Shown here piece by piece: positions 1 through 9,572 of a DNA stretch of 64,000 nucleotides. The notes below the pieces were generated by a model, which saw only the letters and a program-made list of their open reading frames with translations, was not told the origin of the DNA and made no database searches. Source of the stretch: JAFDZV01 sp035549015. GTDB lineage: Bacteria; Bacteroidota; Ignavibacteria; OLB7. Made by a program: the position numbers and the translations under genes. Each line of letters starts with the position of its first letter. Within the stretch, counting starts at the first letter, position 1. The DNA lies in contig DASZRW010000015.1 of the NCBI GenBank assembly GCA_035549015.1, positions 1-64,000 of the forward strand, written 5' to 3'.

Positions 1-190
1 CCTCCTGTGTTGGGATTCCTTTTTGGCCATTGAAATCTACCAACGATCGCAGCGAGCATCGCCATGCTCTATTTATCGACCTCTACCGACATCCTCGGTC
101 ACGGCGTTGTCAATGTTTCAACTAGAGGCGGGACATCCCCCATAACTGCAACTTCAATCTTCATCATCGGATCTTCTTGGGGGTGCTGTA

Positions 191-592
191 ATGCCGGCAA
201 ATTTCGAGCAGGCTTTCTCTCTAAACAGACCGAACAGATTGGTGGGTTCAGGCGGCGAGGTGGTGGTCAAGGGCGTCTCGAATGCGAATACGCCGCCGAT
301 GCGCCTTGACGTTGGTGATCGGCTGATTGGGATCGGAGTGACCCACCTTGTGGAAGATCTTGGCCGGCCTCCAGGGCTTGACACGTTCGTTGCAATGAAT
401 GCTGCCAACCCGGTTGCAGTGAAATCCGCCTTACGTGCGTTTGAGGTGGCCACGAAAACCGAATCGTCCAACGGGTTCGACTTTACGTTCAAGCCGCTCT
501 CGTCACAGGACTACAGCGATACGCTTGCGTTCGTGTCTCAGGGCAAGGTGATAATCCCGGCTGAAAGCATCCCGCGGGAACGGTCATCATGA
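191..592 (+). CDS. hypothetical protein, 133 aa
   Basis: I do not recognise this 133-residue protein. It has no signal peptide, membrane segment or Cys motif. The sequence is mixed alpha/beta in character, with a glycine-rich stretch around residue 20. A G-rich stretch about 9 bases before the ATG can serve as ribosome binding site. Its stop overlaps the next start (ATGA at 589-592), so the two genes are probably translationally coupled and act together. The 190 bases before it have no convincing gene in any frame, so the preceding gene may lie outside the window. Confidence 0.6.
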   Translation: MPANFEQAFSLNRPNRLVGSGGEVVVKGVSNANTPPMRLDVGDRLIGIGVTHLVEDLGRPPGLDTFVAMNAANPVAVKSALRAFEVATKTESSNGFDFTFKPLSSQDYSDTLAFVSQGKVIIPAESIPRERSS

Positions 593-993
593 GTTTTGTC
601 GATTCTGATCCAGCGTATACCTTGCAAACGGTTGAAGGATCTCCGGGTGAGAACTGGATGCGCGCAACCAAGGGTCTGCGGCATTGGAATGCAGGCATCG
701 CGAACGACTCTGATTTCTGGGCGGCGAGTTTCCCATCCGACGATATGAGTCTCCTTCCAGGGATTCCAAACTCGATGAAGGTTGGATCGATTCGATTCGG
801 ACTGTCGCTTCTATCGGGAGGCGGTGCCGGGATCGACTTCAGATTGGTGCCGTGTATCAATCCATCGGGCTCTACTACGTATCAGCAGTTTTGCTTGTCA
901 GGCTATGCCACTGGTACGGGCGGGCTTGATACCCCGTTCCCGATTGGCCTCCGAACAGAGATCCTCTTCCATCCACTGGCGGCCGATACATAG
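589..993 (+). CDS. hypothetical protein, 134 aa
   Basis: Unknown 134-residue protein with many Gly, Ser and Pro residues and a beta-rich look, without signal peptide or membrane segment. The start is fixed by the 4-base ATGA overlap with the gene at 191-592, which implies a two-gene operon. Several hydrophobic-turn stretches (LLPGIPNS, LLSGGGAGIDF) suggest a compact beta sandwich, but I see no family motif. It could be a structural or particle-associated protein; that is a guess. Confidence 0.6.
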   Translation: MSFVDSDPAYTLQTVEGSPGENWMRATKGLRHWNAGIANDSDFWAASFPSDDMSLLPGIPNSMKVGSIRFGLSLLSGGGAGIDFRLVPCINPSGSTTYQQFCLSGYATGTGGLDTPFPIGLRTEILFHPLAADT

Positions 994-1027
994 ATTCCAG
1001 GCTGTACGATCAATCATGGAAAGCATA

Positions 1028-1429
1028 ATGGATGAACATAGCGATGCCGCGGCGGCAATTAACGGCCCCCTCTCCGGCGCCCGCATGAGCTATCTCTTCA
1101 TTATGGTGCACGGATTCCAGGAGATGCTGACGTTCTACCGCGATCGTCTCGGCCTGCAGGTTGTCTATCTGGAGGAAGGGGTCTGCGCATTCCTTGTGCT
1201 GCCGAATGGCGGTCCGCAGATCGCGCTCTACACCGGGCGCGAGCAGGTTGGCAGCGCGGGCAATCACTGGTTCTTCGCGCTCGACGTAAGCCGCCTCGAT
1301 ACCATGGTCTTCGAACTGCAGCGGCGAGGCCTTTCCGTGGGGCCGATCGAAGATGTTCCGTACGGCCGCGCCGCCAAACTGAGCGACCTGGAAGGGAATG
1401 TGATCGAGCTGCATGAGGCAGAGGGGTGA
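1028..1429 (+). CDS. VOC superfamily protein (glyoxalase/bleomycin-resistance fold)
   Basis: Small vicinal-oxygen-chelate protein, about 133 aa. The beta-alpha-beta-beta-beta pattern begins at SYLFIMVHGFQEMLTFYRDRLG and ends with the usual DLEGNVIELHE strand, whose last Glu is a typical metal ligand. The start is uncertain: ATG 1028 has GGAA 7 bases upstream, 1016 is an alternative in the same frame, and 1085 begins exactly at the VOC domain. Members act as glyoxalases, dioxygenases or drug-binding proteins; substrate cannot be predicted. It is one of five VOC-type genes in the window. Confidence 0.8.
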   Translation: MDEHSDAAAAINGPLSGARMSYLFIMVHGFQEMLTFYRDRLGLQVVYLEEGVCAFLVLPNGGPQIALYTGREQVGSAGNHWFFALDVSRLDTMVFELQRRGLSVGPIEDVPYGRAAKLSDLEGNVIELHEAEG

Positions 1430-1572
1430 GGGGGTGCGATTGTGTGTGAATATCGGCATCCGTAACGTTCTGGGCTTCGTAGTAGGCCGATGGCTTTGAC
1501 GCTAACTATATCGCGACTTTGGGGTTAGACGACGTAATAGTTACCGGCGTGAACATATCGTACTGTACCTCA

Positions 1573-4254
1573 ATGATTCGTCCGCTTTTATATGCTGTAA
1601 TTCTCTCGACGATTCTTCTTCGATGCATCGCCCTCTCAGCACAACAACACGATACACGACTCTCGATCGAGCTCCCCGAGCCGGTACTCCCTGTTGATGC
1701 ACGCATACAGAGCGCGGCAACGATTGGTGGCAGAACGCTCGTGGTATGGGGGAGTACGACTGATCAAACGGGAGGAGGTACGCGAAATGTGCTTTATGCG
1801 CAGTTCGTAGCGTCAGCCACAGCTATCGGCTCACCGATATTGCTTACAGGTTCGGGTGCAGATCCGTCGGATCTGTTGCGAATCGATGCCGCTCGCGGCG
1901 TATTCTTTGTCTTTTGGAACGATAGGCGGAGCGGGTCGCTGCAAGGCTACGTGCTATGTCTGGACACTTTTGGGGTGTTTGGCACCGAGCACCTCATTGA
2001 TGAGGCGGGGTTTGGTTCTCCCGGGCCGTTCGCATACACAACCACTACAGGTGTCCTTCTCCTCTGGAATACTACTCTTGCAAGCACGTCAATCATGGCA
2101 ATGGATTGCGACAGCCTCGGCAATCCGTTCGGAGCACGACGCATTGTCGCCATGGGGCCGTTATCCGGTTTGAACCGTGTCGCGAGCAATCCGCGCCGTG
2201 CCATCATCGATCGGGACGCCAGCCCTCCCATCCTCCTGGATGAGCACGGAGCTTTGGTCCCGCTTGGAATAAACGCCGCAGCCCTGAATGGGGCATATCA
2301 CATCGCACCGGATGGGACCGTCGTTACAGTCCAGGATTCCTCTATCAGTTATTATCACTCGCTTCTCGACTCGCTTCCGTATAAGACGGTTTCAGTGAGT
2401 CTTCCAACTGATCGCTTCAGAGGGTCGGAGTTCGTTACCGCGGACAGCAACGGGCGGACAGTTCTGGGATATTGTGCATTTCATGTATCGGATATCACAG
2501 GCTCAAACTATTATTACCTGGACGTTCTGCTGAGACCGGAAAGCGATGATGGTACTTTTGGCCCTCCAGTGGAGCATCTGGTTGGATTCTGGAGGAGCTT
2601 CCATCATTGCTACGATTACAATTACGTGATCCTCGATGTGGAGCGAATCAGGAGGTGTACAGCGCTCTACGATATTGCAGTTCGCATTCATGTCAGTGCG
2701 ATTTGGGGTTGCCCATCACTTCCGGGAACGAACTATTCGCGCAATGATACTATGAGGATAGTAGGGGCCGGGACATATACCGGTGCCTACAATTCCATCG
2801 CTGTGTCATGCCCGGCACAGACTCTGGTCGAGGTACAACGTCTCACTGACGGCTATAAGAGCAGTGTTGAGGTGTTTGTCCAAGAGGGAGCTGTTCGCCT
2901 ACGTGCTCCGGTTGCCACCCACCTTCAGAACGTACCGCAATTATACCCGGCGTTCGTCGTGTCGAATGGCTCAGTGGGGCTGTCATGGCTCTCCGGGGGG
3001 CAACATGTGGTTGCGCCGCTTGTTGCTTGGGATGTGGCATCGGGGAAAGTGCAGGGGGCAATCACTGAGCTTTCGATCGATTCGATTGTACCGGGCATTG
3101 ATTTCTCTCGCGTTCAGTTGCGGCCCACAATGTCGACAAGCGGGAACAGATTTCTTCTCACGACGAAACGCACATGGCAAGTTACCGATGACTCAGGGCG
3201 CTTTGCCGACAGTAGCGAGTTCCGTTTCTATGTGCCAGTCGGAACGGAGTGGCGGTTGATCAGGACAATCGCTATTGCCGGTGGGCTCGACCGATTAAGG
3301 TCGCTTCGCTTTGCATCGGTACCGGATCAGCCGAATGATCTGATCGGTTACCAGTGGGTGGCTGCGGACGGGACGCGTGGGCGTGTGGCCGTTGATGCGG
3401 TGGACGCCAATGGAATACTTGTCCGGACTATCGACACGCTGGTTACGTCAGCAGTGGATCCCTATCTCGTTCAGGTTGGGCCGCGTGAGCTTCTCCTGTT
3501 GCAAGGCGGATCTTATCGGTATTTCGACGGTGACAGCCTGCATCCCTCATTCCCTCTGTCCGGCATGAGCAATCCGCTGTATGCACCGATGCTTGGCTCT
3601 CAATTTCTTCGCTGGTCCGCCTATCATAGTGTCGCCTTCATCCTGTATGATCGTAATGGCATTTCCCACCATATTGCCAACGATATTCTGTTGCAGTATG
3701 ATTCGCCTGAGTTCACGCTGGTACAGAATTCGGTCGATTCCGGTTTTGCTTTCGTGTACGGAGGGACAGGCGGCGTGCATATGATCGTTGTCGATAAAAA
3801 CATGAATGTAATGGCGGAGAACGTTGTTGTAAGCGAGACGCATGACAGTGTGGGCCATCCAGTTGCGGTGTATGTGAATGATACTCTCTATGTCGCATGG
3901 GAAGATTATCGCAATGGCTTTGCCGATATCTATGGCCGCGCTATTCCGTTCAACATGCGGGCCGGCGCCCCGCATTCTGTCACTGCCTATCGTTCCGATC
4001 AAGCCGGACCTGTTGTTTTGATAGAACCGAATCCAGCGAGCAATGAATTCACCATAAGGCTGCGCGATGCACTTTCTTCGGACGCTGTCGCAGATGTCGT
4101 CGATGTCTATGGGGTGAATGTCGCCTCACGACGGATCAAGCGAGGGGAAGACGTTGTAACCGTCGATGCTCGCACATTTTCTACCGGGAGCTATTTCGTA
4201 GTTGTACACACCGATCGCTCCCGCGGTTATGCGCATCTGGAAGTTGTGCGCTGA
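1573..4254 (+). CDS. secreted protein with C-terminal T9SS sorting domain, 893 aa
   Basis: Large exported protein. An N-terminal signal peptide (IRPLLYAVILSTILLRCIALSA, cut near AQQ) directs Sec export; ATG 1573 is chosen because the 18 codons upstream in the same frame would precede the signal. The body is about 780 residues of beta-rich, propeller-like sequence with WNDRRSG and WEDYRNG type repeats, as in surface-exposed repeat proteins. The last 80 residues (IEPNPASNEFTIRL ... YFVVVHTDRS ... LEVVR) are a type A T9SS sorting domain, so the protein should cross the outer membrane and be anchored or released. Codon use is visibly less GC-rich than in neighbours such as the gene at 4644, which may reflect different ancestry. 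The function of the body is unknown. Confidence 0.85.
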   Translation: MIRPLLYAVILSTILLRCIALSAQQHDTRLSIELPEPVLPVDARIQSAATIGGRTLVVWGSTTDQTGGGTRNVLYAQFVASATAIGSPILLTGSGADPSDLLRIDAARGVFFVFWNDRRSGSLQGYVLCLDTFGVFGTEHLIDEAGFGSPGPFAYTTTTGVLLLWNTTLASTSIMAMDCDSLGNPFGARRIVAMGPLSGLNRVASNPRRAIIDRDASPPILLDEHGALVPLGINAAALNGAYHIAPDGTVVTVQDSSISYYHSLLDSLPYKTVSVSLPTDRFRGSEFVTADSNGRTVLGYCAFHVSDITGSNYYYLDVLLRPESDDGTFGPPVEHLVGFWRSFHHCYDYNYVILDVERIRRCTALYDIAVRIHVSAIWGCPSLPGTNYSRNDTMRIVGAGTYTGAYNSIAVSCPAQTLVEVQRLTDGYKSSVEVFVQEGAVRLRAPVATHLQNVPQLYPAFVVSNGSVGLSWLSGGQHVVAPLVAWDVASGKVQGAITELSIDSIVPGIDFSRVQLRPTMSTSGNRFLLTTKRTWQVTDDSGRFADSSEFRFYVPVGTEWRLIRTIAIAGGLDRLRSLRFASVPDQPNDLIGYQWVAADGTRGRVAVDAVDANGILVRTIDTLVTSAVDPYLVQVGPRELLLLQGGSYRYFDGDSLHPSFPLSGMSNPLYAPMLGSQFLRWSAYHSVAFILYDRNGISHHIANDILLQYDSPEFTLVQNSVDSGFAFVYGGTGGVHMIVVDKNMNVMAENVVVSETHDSVGHPVAVYVNDTLYVAWEDYRNGFADIYGRAIPFNMRAGAPHSVTAYRSDQAGPVVLIEPNPASNEFTIRLRDALSSDAVADVVDVYGVNVASRRIKRGEDVVTVDARTFSTGSYFVVVHTDRSRGYAHLEVVR

Positions 4255-4643
4255 TTAGCCGGTTCCATAACGAACGGCAAGGGAGGCGAACGAGCGATGC
4301 ACTTGCACACGTGCCGCCCCTGAGCGTATGTTCGCACTGTTCAGAATAACACTGCTCCCCCTCTCTCCTCTCCCTGACACAACCTTGCTCCGTTGCGGTC
4401 GAGTCTGATTCGACGGCATGGACTGTTTCTTCCATGCACAATCGTATCCGTGCCGGGCCGATCCGGCGCGCACCTCTGTGGAGCGATGTCGCAACCACGG
4501 ATCGCACTTCGCGCCGCGTCCGGTTGTGACGAATGCCCATGACCCGGTACGGGTCCGGTTCCGGGCCGACAGCCGCCGGCAGCGGAAGGAGCGCCGGTGA
4601 ACCGGGATCGTACATCACTGTTTTTCATTTCAAGGATATACAC
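4255..4643 (+). other. intergenic region, 389 bases
   Basis: No coding sequence is supported here. It holds the 3' region of the T9SS gene and the 5' region of the transglutaminase-like gene. A pyrimidine-rich run (about 4355-4380) and a GC-rich segment with GCCGGC-type palindromes near 4560-4600 are visible. I cannot define a promoter with confidence. Confidence 0.4.
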
Positions 4644-6305
4644 ATGGCTACTGTTCAAAGCGGATGGTGTGCACAACCACTGCAACTCAACGGAATCCTC
4701 GACGCGGCGCGTTGGGGCGGTGCCGGTTCGATGGACGTTCCGAACCTGGGCTCGATACTGGTTCAGAACGATGCCCAGTTTCTCTATGTGGGTCTGGACA
4801 TGGTGAAGGACACGGGGAACGATGCGGGGACCGGCGATTATTTCTGGCTGAGCTTCGATGTCGATAAGAACAAGGCGATCACACCCAACGTGGATGTGAA
4901 CTACGGGCTGTATCCGAACCAGCAGAACCACATCGGCAAGCAGTTGTACCTGGGGCCGGGGAAGTGGACCGGGCTGCTGCAGAATTCCGGTGCGTGCGAA
5001 TGCCACGCCGGTTTCGGCGCCAGCCTGAAGTCCGGGGTCGCTCACCGCATGTGGGAGATCAAGGTTCCGCTGGCCGACATCGGCGGGACATTGAACGCCA
5101 CTCCGGCACATGTGTTCACGGGGCTGCGGGTCAACTCCAAGACTCCGGCCCTGACGGTGGATGTGCCGCCTGGGTTCAGCGGGAATTTCTCCGCGCTGAC
5201 GGAGGTGCTGCTGATGAAGGATCCGGCCGTTCAGCTCAACCAGATTCTGCAGGCCAATCCGCAGGTGGCCGCGGCAATCCAGTGGCAGGCGACGCCGGGG
5301 AGCCAGTCCGATGCCTACGCCCCTCCGACGCCCGCGAACATGGTGGCCTATGCCAACTGGACCGCACAGCAGAAGGCGGATCTGCTGAAGGCCTTCCAGG
5401 TGGCGCTGCAGTGGATTCTGCAGGGGGCGCCCTCCGTGCCCCCGAACAGCGACGGGCTCACGGATGCGCCGACAAACGTGCATCCGAATATCAACAACGA
5501 CAACGTGAGCGTGCTGCAGGCGGTCTCGGCGAGCTACATGTGGAGTCTGTATGTGAATCACGTTGCGTTCAGTCTGGTGCACATGGCGAGCGGGGTGAAT
5601 GCCGGCGGCTTCCCGCTTGCCGGCCTGAACGCCGAGGAGCTCCGCTGGCTGCTCAGCAGCGCAACGATGGCGTGGAACACACTGGGGCAGTACTACGGCA
5701 TGGGGACGTACTACGTCAACCTGCCGGCTCTGCGGGCGAACAATCGGCCGTCCACGCCGTTCGCTCCTCCGCGCTGGGTCTACAGCTGGCTCAGGGACAA
5801 CCAGCTTCTCGGCGCGACGCGGAAGGAGACCATCTACCATGTGCTGGATTGGATGCGCCACAACATGTGGCACTTCTTCGGAGCGGCCACGTTCGGCAAC
5901 TGCCAGGCCATCTGGCAGTACCGCGGCTATCCGCCCCTTTCCAGGATCGTCACCGGAACGATCGACGCCAACAACCAGGGATTCGGCCAGCAGCATTGGA
6001 CGATGGGATGCCACGGCAGCCTTGGATTCCTGAATGCCATCCTTCGGGTGCTGAACATCCCGGTGCTTCCGGTCTGGGTCTGCGGCCATGAGCTGGCATA
6101 CTTCCCGACGGAGGGGCTGTATATGGATCATGGTGACGATCCCTACAACCAGAACGTGAAGAACTCCCAGAAGCCGATCTCGCTGGTGCTCATCGATGCG
6201 GCCACGTACGCGACACGGTTCTCGCAGGACGCAACGGTGAATCTTCCCGGACCCGGCCCGGAATGTTCCAATGTCGGGTTGACGGCGCAGACGTTCCCGC
6301 AGTAG
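4644..6305 (+). CDS. two-domain protein: CBM9/DOMON-like module plus transglutaminase-like domain, 553 aa
   Basis: The start is set by AAGGA 8 bases before ATG 4644. Residues 1-190 resemble a CBM9-like carbohydrate/ligand-binding sandwich (QLNGILDAARWGG at the start, FLYVGLDMV, FWLSFDVDKN, WEIKVPLADIGG), a module usually attached to secreted hydrolases. The C-terminal third carries a papain/transglutaminase-like triad: Cys456 in GCHGSLGFLNAILRVLNIPV, His482 in CGHELAYFP and Asp495 or Asp499 in YMDHGDDP. No signal peptide precedes the domains, which is odd for such an enzyme. Possible roles are peptidase or protein cross-linking; the substrate is unknown. Another transglutaminase-like gene is cut by the window end at 63645. 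Confidence 0.65.
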   Translation: MATVQSGWCAQPLQLNGILDAARWGGAGSMDVPNLGSILVQNDAQFLYVGLDMVKDTGNDAGTGDYFWLSFDVDKNKAITPNVDVNYGLYPNQQNHIGKQLYLGPGKWTGLLQNSGACECHAGFGASLKSGVAHRMWEIKVPLADIGGTLNATPAHVFTGLRVNSKTPALTVDVPPGFSGNFSALTEVLLMKDPAVQLNQILQANPQVAAAIQWQATPGSQSDAYAPPTPANMVAYANWTAQQKADLLKAFQVALQWILQGAPSVPPNSDGLTDAPTNVHPNINNDNVSVLQAVSASYMWSLYVNHVAFSLVHMASGVNAGGFPLAGLNAEELRWLLSSATMAWNTLGQYYGMGTYYVNLPALRANNRPSTPFAPPRWVYSWLRDNQLLGATRKETIYHVLDWMRHNMWHFFGAATFGNCQAIWQYRGYPPLSRIVTGTIDANNQGFGQQHWTMGCHGSLGFLNAILRVLNIPVLPVWVCGHELAYFPTEGLYMDHGDDPYNQNVKNSQKPISLVLIDAATYATRFSQDATVNLPGPGPECSNVGLTAQTFPQ

Positions 6306-6336
6306 GCCGGGCAACCGGCCCGGAGTTCCTGAGAAG

Positions 6337-6382
6337 GCCGGCGGGCTCCGGTGGCACGCCACCGGTGGCCCGGCTCGCCGGC
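6337..6382 (+). terminator. GC-rich hairpin downstream of the transglutaminase-like gene
   Basis: An imperfect inverted repeat pairs GCCGGCGGGC and CCGGTGGC on the left with CACCGG and GCCCGGCTCGCCGGC on the right, 31 bases after the stop at 6305. There is no T-run after it, so intrinsic termination is uncertain; it may act as an mRNA 3' end stabiliser. Confidence 0.45.
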
Positions 6383-6529
6383 GTGATTCCCGATGCGCAT
6401 TGTGCCCGCAACATGCCCGCCATGGCATCCGGTGTCGTGGCGGGTGTGAGCTGTGCCGTCGAGTTCCGCCCTTCACCGTTACCCCCTCAACACGTTCCCA
6501 ATCATCGGTCCGACGCTGCCCGCGAGCAA

Positions 6530-6643
6530 TGCGGCCTTCGCGCCGCACGCGAGCGCGTCCTGCGGACCATCCGGAATATCGCCGCCATTGCTGCAACGTC
6601 TGTTGCGGGAGCGATCGGCCTCAGCGCCACGCCGGCGTGGGCC
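6530..6643 (+). pseudogene. relic of the Cys-rich membrane protein encoded at 9573
   Basis: The translation of this stretch contains GLRAARERVLRTIRNIAAIA followed by ATSVAGAIGLSATPAWA. That matches, residue for residue in most positions, the central part of the intact protein at 9573-10412 (GLRAARQRVSRSVRNIAATA, ATLVAGMFGL..QAWA). The N-terminal Cys-containing domain and the C-terminal tail are missing, so this is a fragment of a duplicated gene. The reading frame stays open on both sides by chance because of high GC. Confidence 0.65.
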
Positions 6644-7207
6644 TGGCGTAGGGGTCGCGTCGCGTGCATCGATGGGGGAGTGGCGCGGCAGCTCGAAACG
6701 GGGAGGGGTGGTGAAATCATGAAGGCCGCGATAGTCCGGAATCACACGCCGCCAGGCAGAGATGGTGAGCTTCGCGATGAATGCACGATTGACAAAAAGC
6801 GGAATGTTCATTTCGCGTTCGCAGTCCCGGCGTTCTCCAACCCGGCCGGTATCGCCATCGAAGTGCGGTGTCTGCTCTCCAGCCGGATGGACATTGGAGG
6901 GCGTGCGTAGCAGCGAGTGAGAAGGATTCAGATATGAGGCTCATACCATGATCAACCGATGTGCGCCTTGCCCGGGTGACTATGTGCGGTGTATCCAGAA
7001 GAGGGAATACGCGGACCGGGTTCGACCATGACGATGCGTTTACGCCGACGATTATTCTGATCGATGCCGAGGTCTCGCAGGTGATCGACACCTTCCAGGA
7101 GTTCCCGGCAAATATCGCCCTGCCTGCCGTGCATCGGCTATCCAAAGGGGTTCCGGGCCGGACCCCGAATGAAATGTCGCGGGGCGATAGGTGCGTCGCC
7201 TCCCGTG

Positions 7208-7228
7208 CCGGTACACAATCATGTACTG
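7208..7228 (+). promoter_or_regulatory. 21-base element shared with the upstream region of a paralogous gene
   Basis: This 21-base string (CCGGTACACAATCATGTACT plus G) lies about 190 bases before the T9SS gene at 7422. Its exact reverse complement is at 56279-56299, about 180 bases upstream of the minus-strand paralogue that starts at 56101. It contains an imperfect GTAC...GTAC dyad. A TAGTTTT motif follows it at a similar distance in both copies. It may be a regulator site or a conserved 5' UTR/promoter piece that was duplicated with the gene. Confidence 0.55.
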
Positions 7229-7421
7229 TGCGCCGGGATGTACCGGATCTAGTTTTGCTCCATCGCTTCATCGCCGTCTCTCATTGAGATTCGACGGTGC
7301 ACGTTACCTCCACCCGACCGACCGGCAACCGTTCAGGCATCGTTCACACACGGTGGTGCTCCGATACGGCGTGACACACGCACAGCCGGCACAACTCACA
7401 ACGCAGTACATGGAGGACATG

Positions 7422-9230
7422 ATGAGTGAAACAGGAAGATCACATCGCACCGGAGCACGGTTAGTATCGGGAGTGCTTCTGGTGAGCATGGTTGCGTTTG
7501 CCGACGCGCGCGCTCAACGTTTCGAACGCCTCTTCGGCGGCACCTGCAGCGAAGAGGCACACAACGGTGTGCAGCCGGTGAGCGAAGGGGGATACGTTGC
7601 CGTCGGCCAGACGAACAGCACAACCGGATGCGGCGCAACGGACGTCTACGTTGTACGAACGAAGGATGACGGCTCGCTCCTCTGGTCGCGCACCTATCAT
7701 ATCGGCAGCTGGAGCGTGGGGAACGATATCGAGGAGGTGAAGACGGCGGCCGGCGCCGGTGACGGCTTCATCATCACGGGCGCCACGCAGGACCCCAATG
7801 GATGCAACGGCGTGAATCAGGATCTGCTTGTGCTTCGCATCGACCGCTGCGGAAGCCTGAGATGGGTTCGCACCGTGGACGACAATCACGGCTATGAAAC
7901 GGGTTGGGATGTGAAGGTGGCGGCCAACACCGACTTCATCATCGCCGGCCAGACGATATCGGATGGCTTCCTGGTGCGATTCACTGCCGCGGGGACGTTC
8001 CTCTGGGGGAGGAGGTACGATGGATCGCAGCACGGCGTGGATTACTTCTATGCGGTGGACGAAGCCGCCAACGGGGACATCATCGCCGCGGGAGGAACCC
8101 ACAGCGTTGTCAACAACGGCCTCGATGGCTGGATCGTGCGTGTGTCGAGCACCGGTACCTTCACATCCACATTGCATAATGCGCTCGCGTACGGTGGGTC
8201 GGCATCGGTGGACGATTTTCGTTCCGTGCAGGAGTTGAAGATGGGCCCCACCAGCGGCGACATCGTTGCCGTCGGCAGGACGGATTCCTTGAATGCGGGC
8301 GCACCCGACGTTGCTCTGGTGGAGGTGAGCCCCGATCTCTGTAGCCGCCAGACAGCGCAGAAGTATGGCGACAACGGTGCCGATGAAGGGTTCTGCGTGC
8401 GTGAGATCGCGCCGGCCACCAGCGGCGATACCAGCAATCTGATCGTCACCGGCTATCTCACACCACCGACCACGGTCACCCACGGCGGCCAGGATGCGTT
8501 CCTGAAGGAGTTCCGGAGCGGCACATTGGCCCAGCTCCCCGGCGCCACCGGTGCCATCTACGGGAGCTCCAGCAACGACATGGGATGGTCGCTCTCGCCG
8601 GTGACCTCGGTGGCCGGGTTCGTTACCGACGGCTATATCGTGGCGGGGCGTGGATACGGCACTGCCGCCAACCCACAGCAACTCTACCTGTTCAAGACGA
8701 ACCTGGCACTCAGCGACAGTTGCACCCAATACTACTACAGCGCAAGCAGCTCTTCACCCGGCTTCAATCCTGAATGCGACACGAGCGCGCAGGATGCGGG
8801 CTCGGCGTGCACGCCGGAGATCGACTCGAGCTGCAATCACTGGCAGGACTCGATCTGCGTGACGAGCGACGGCATGGCCGTTCGCGATATCTCCTCCTGC
8901 CCGACCTGCAGCGGCCTGAAGCGGGTGGCGAATCCGGACCTGACCGAAGGGGAGACCGATATGAACGAGTCCGCCCTCCGTATCTATCCCAGCCCGATAC
9001 AGCGCAATGCGGCGCTCACGCTGGAGTATACCATGGGGGCCGAGGGGCGCATGGAGATCGCTGTCAGCGACATCACCGGGAAGCTCCGATACCAGCGTGG
9101 TGAGGACGCCGGTGCCGGAACGCGGCGCACGTCGATCGGCACCGAAGGCTGGCCCAGCGGCACATACGTTGTGCGTGTGACGATCAACGATCGTGTCTAC
9201 ACGCGGCATGTCGTCGTACTGGCGCGATAG
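7422..9230 (+). CDS. T9SS-exported propeller-type protein, 602 aa, paralogue of the 54272-56101 gene
   Basis: GGAGG at 7412-7416 favours ATG 7422 (7419 also possible). The signal peptide runs to ADARAQ. Repeats of about 50-60 residues with the pattern GGYVAVGQT / DVYVVRTKDDGSLLW / GFIITG are typical of extracellular beta-propellers. Several Cys pairs (residues about 40-60, 130-145, 440-500) suggest disulfides outside the cell. The last about 80 residues (YPSPIQRNAALTLEYTMG ... SGTYVVRVTINDR) form a T9SS sorting domain. The minus-strand gene 54272-56101 is clearly homologous along its whole length, and both share an upstream 21-base element. The ligand or enzymatic role is unknown. Confidence 0.9.
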   Translation: MSETGRSHRTGARLVSGVLLVSMVAFADARAQRFERLFGGTCSEEAHNGVQPVSEGGYVAVGQTNSTTGCGATDVYVVRTKDDGSLLWSRTYHIGSWSVGNDIEEVKTAAGAGDGFIITGATQDPNGCNGVNQDLLVLRIDRCGSLRWVRTVDDNHGYETGWDVKVAANTDFIIAGQTISDGFLVRFTAAGTFLWGRRYDGSQHGVDYFYAVDEAANGDIIAAGGTHSVVNNGLDGWIVRVSSTGTFTSTLHNALAYGGSASVDDFRSVQELKMGPTSGDIVAVGRTDSLNAGAPDVALVEVSPDLCSRQTAQKYGDNGADEGFCVREIAPATSGDTSNLIVTGYLTPPTTVTHGGQDAFLKEFRSGTLAQLPGATGAIYGSSSNDMGWSLSPVTSVAGFVTDGYIVAGRGYGTAANPQQLYLFKTNLALSDSCTQYYYSASSSSPGFNPECDTSAQDAGSACTPEIDSSCNHWQDSICVTSDGMAVRDISSCPTCSGLKRVANPDLTEGETDMNESALRIYPSPIQRNAALTLEYTMGAEGRMEIAVSDITGKLRYQRGEDAGAGTRRTSIGTEGWPSGTYVVRVTINDRVYTRHVVVLAR

Positions 9231-9393
9231 CGATACGAGGGCACGTATGAGCGTATGGAATCGTCAAGCTCCTTTTGTTGTGCCCTTCCCCTCACCGACA
9301 ACGCGGGGTACTGTATTGCCGGTGAGTCCGGTATATACCTGCCGGTACGAAGCTGTTGTGGATTGTCCACGAGAAGCGTTGCAGGAGATGGAG

Positions 9394-9421
9394 TTCGGCC
9401 CCGGGCATCCCCGGGGCCGAA
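9394..9421 (+). terminator. perfect 12-bp GC-rich hairpin
   Basis: TTCGGCCCCGGG, loop CATC, CCCGGGGCCGAA: 12 paired bases without mismatch, 164 bases after the T9SS gene. No T-run follows. The core GGCCCCGGG-loop-CCCGGGG recurs at 13576-13597 and a related version sits at 54200-54236, so this is a repeated 3'-end hairpin type. The surrounding gap 9231-9572 shows nothing else I can support. Confidence 0.5.
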
Positions 9422-9572
9422 CAGGAGATGCGTCGCCGGCAATGAGTCGCTCCCCTCCACACAGGGGCGCACCGCCCCGATGTTACATCCCGCGGCATCG
9501 AGCGTAGTTATCATGTGCATCCGAATGCTGATGCCCGGATAACGAAACCCGTCCCGATCGAAGAGGAACATC

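Larger units (their letters stand above)
6383..7421 (+). other. degenerate intergenic region, about 1 kb
   Basis: No intact gene is supported. It contains a relic at 6530-6643 (listed separately) and the upstream region of the T9SS gene that starts at 7422, including a 21-base element at 7208-7228 (listed separately). TAGTTTTG at about 7250-7257 fits the TAnnTTTG -7 promoter element of Bacteroidetes-type sigma factors. Open frames on both strands between 6717 and 7290 lack family signals and look random. Confidence 0.45.

Noticed and set aside
1..190. Possible tail of an upstream gene or small gene starting at 64
   Set aside because: All frames contain stops or unusual composition; no ribosome binding site or family signal.
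4341..6596. 751-codon open frame on the minus strand
   Set aside because: It is the antisense of the transglutaminase-like gene; it is Arg/His-rich and without family motifs, as expected from high-GC third positions.
6717..7271. 184-codon minus-strand frame and 108-codon plus-strand frame
   Set aside because: Neither has motifs, a signal peptide or a ribosome binding site; region contains relics and looks non-coding.
7461..8729. 422-codon minus-strand open frame
   Set aside because: Antisense of the T9SS protein gene at 7422.
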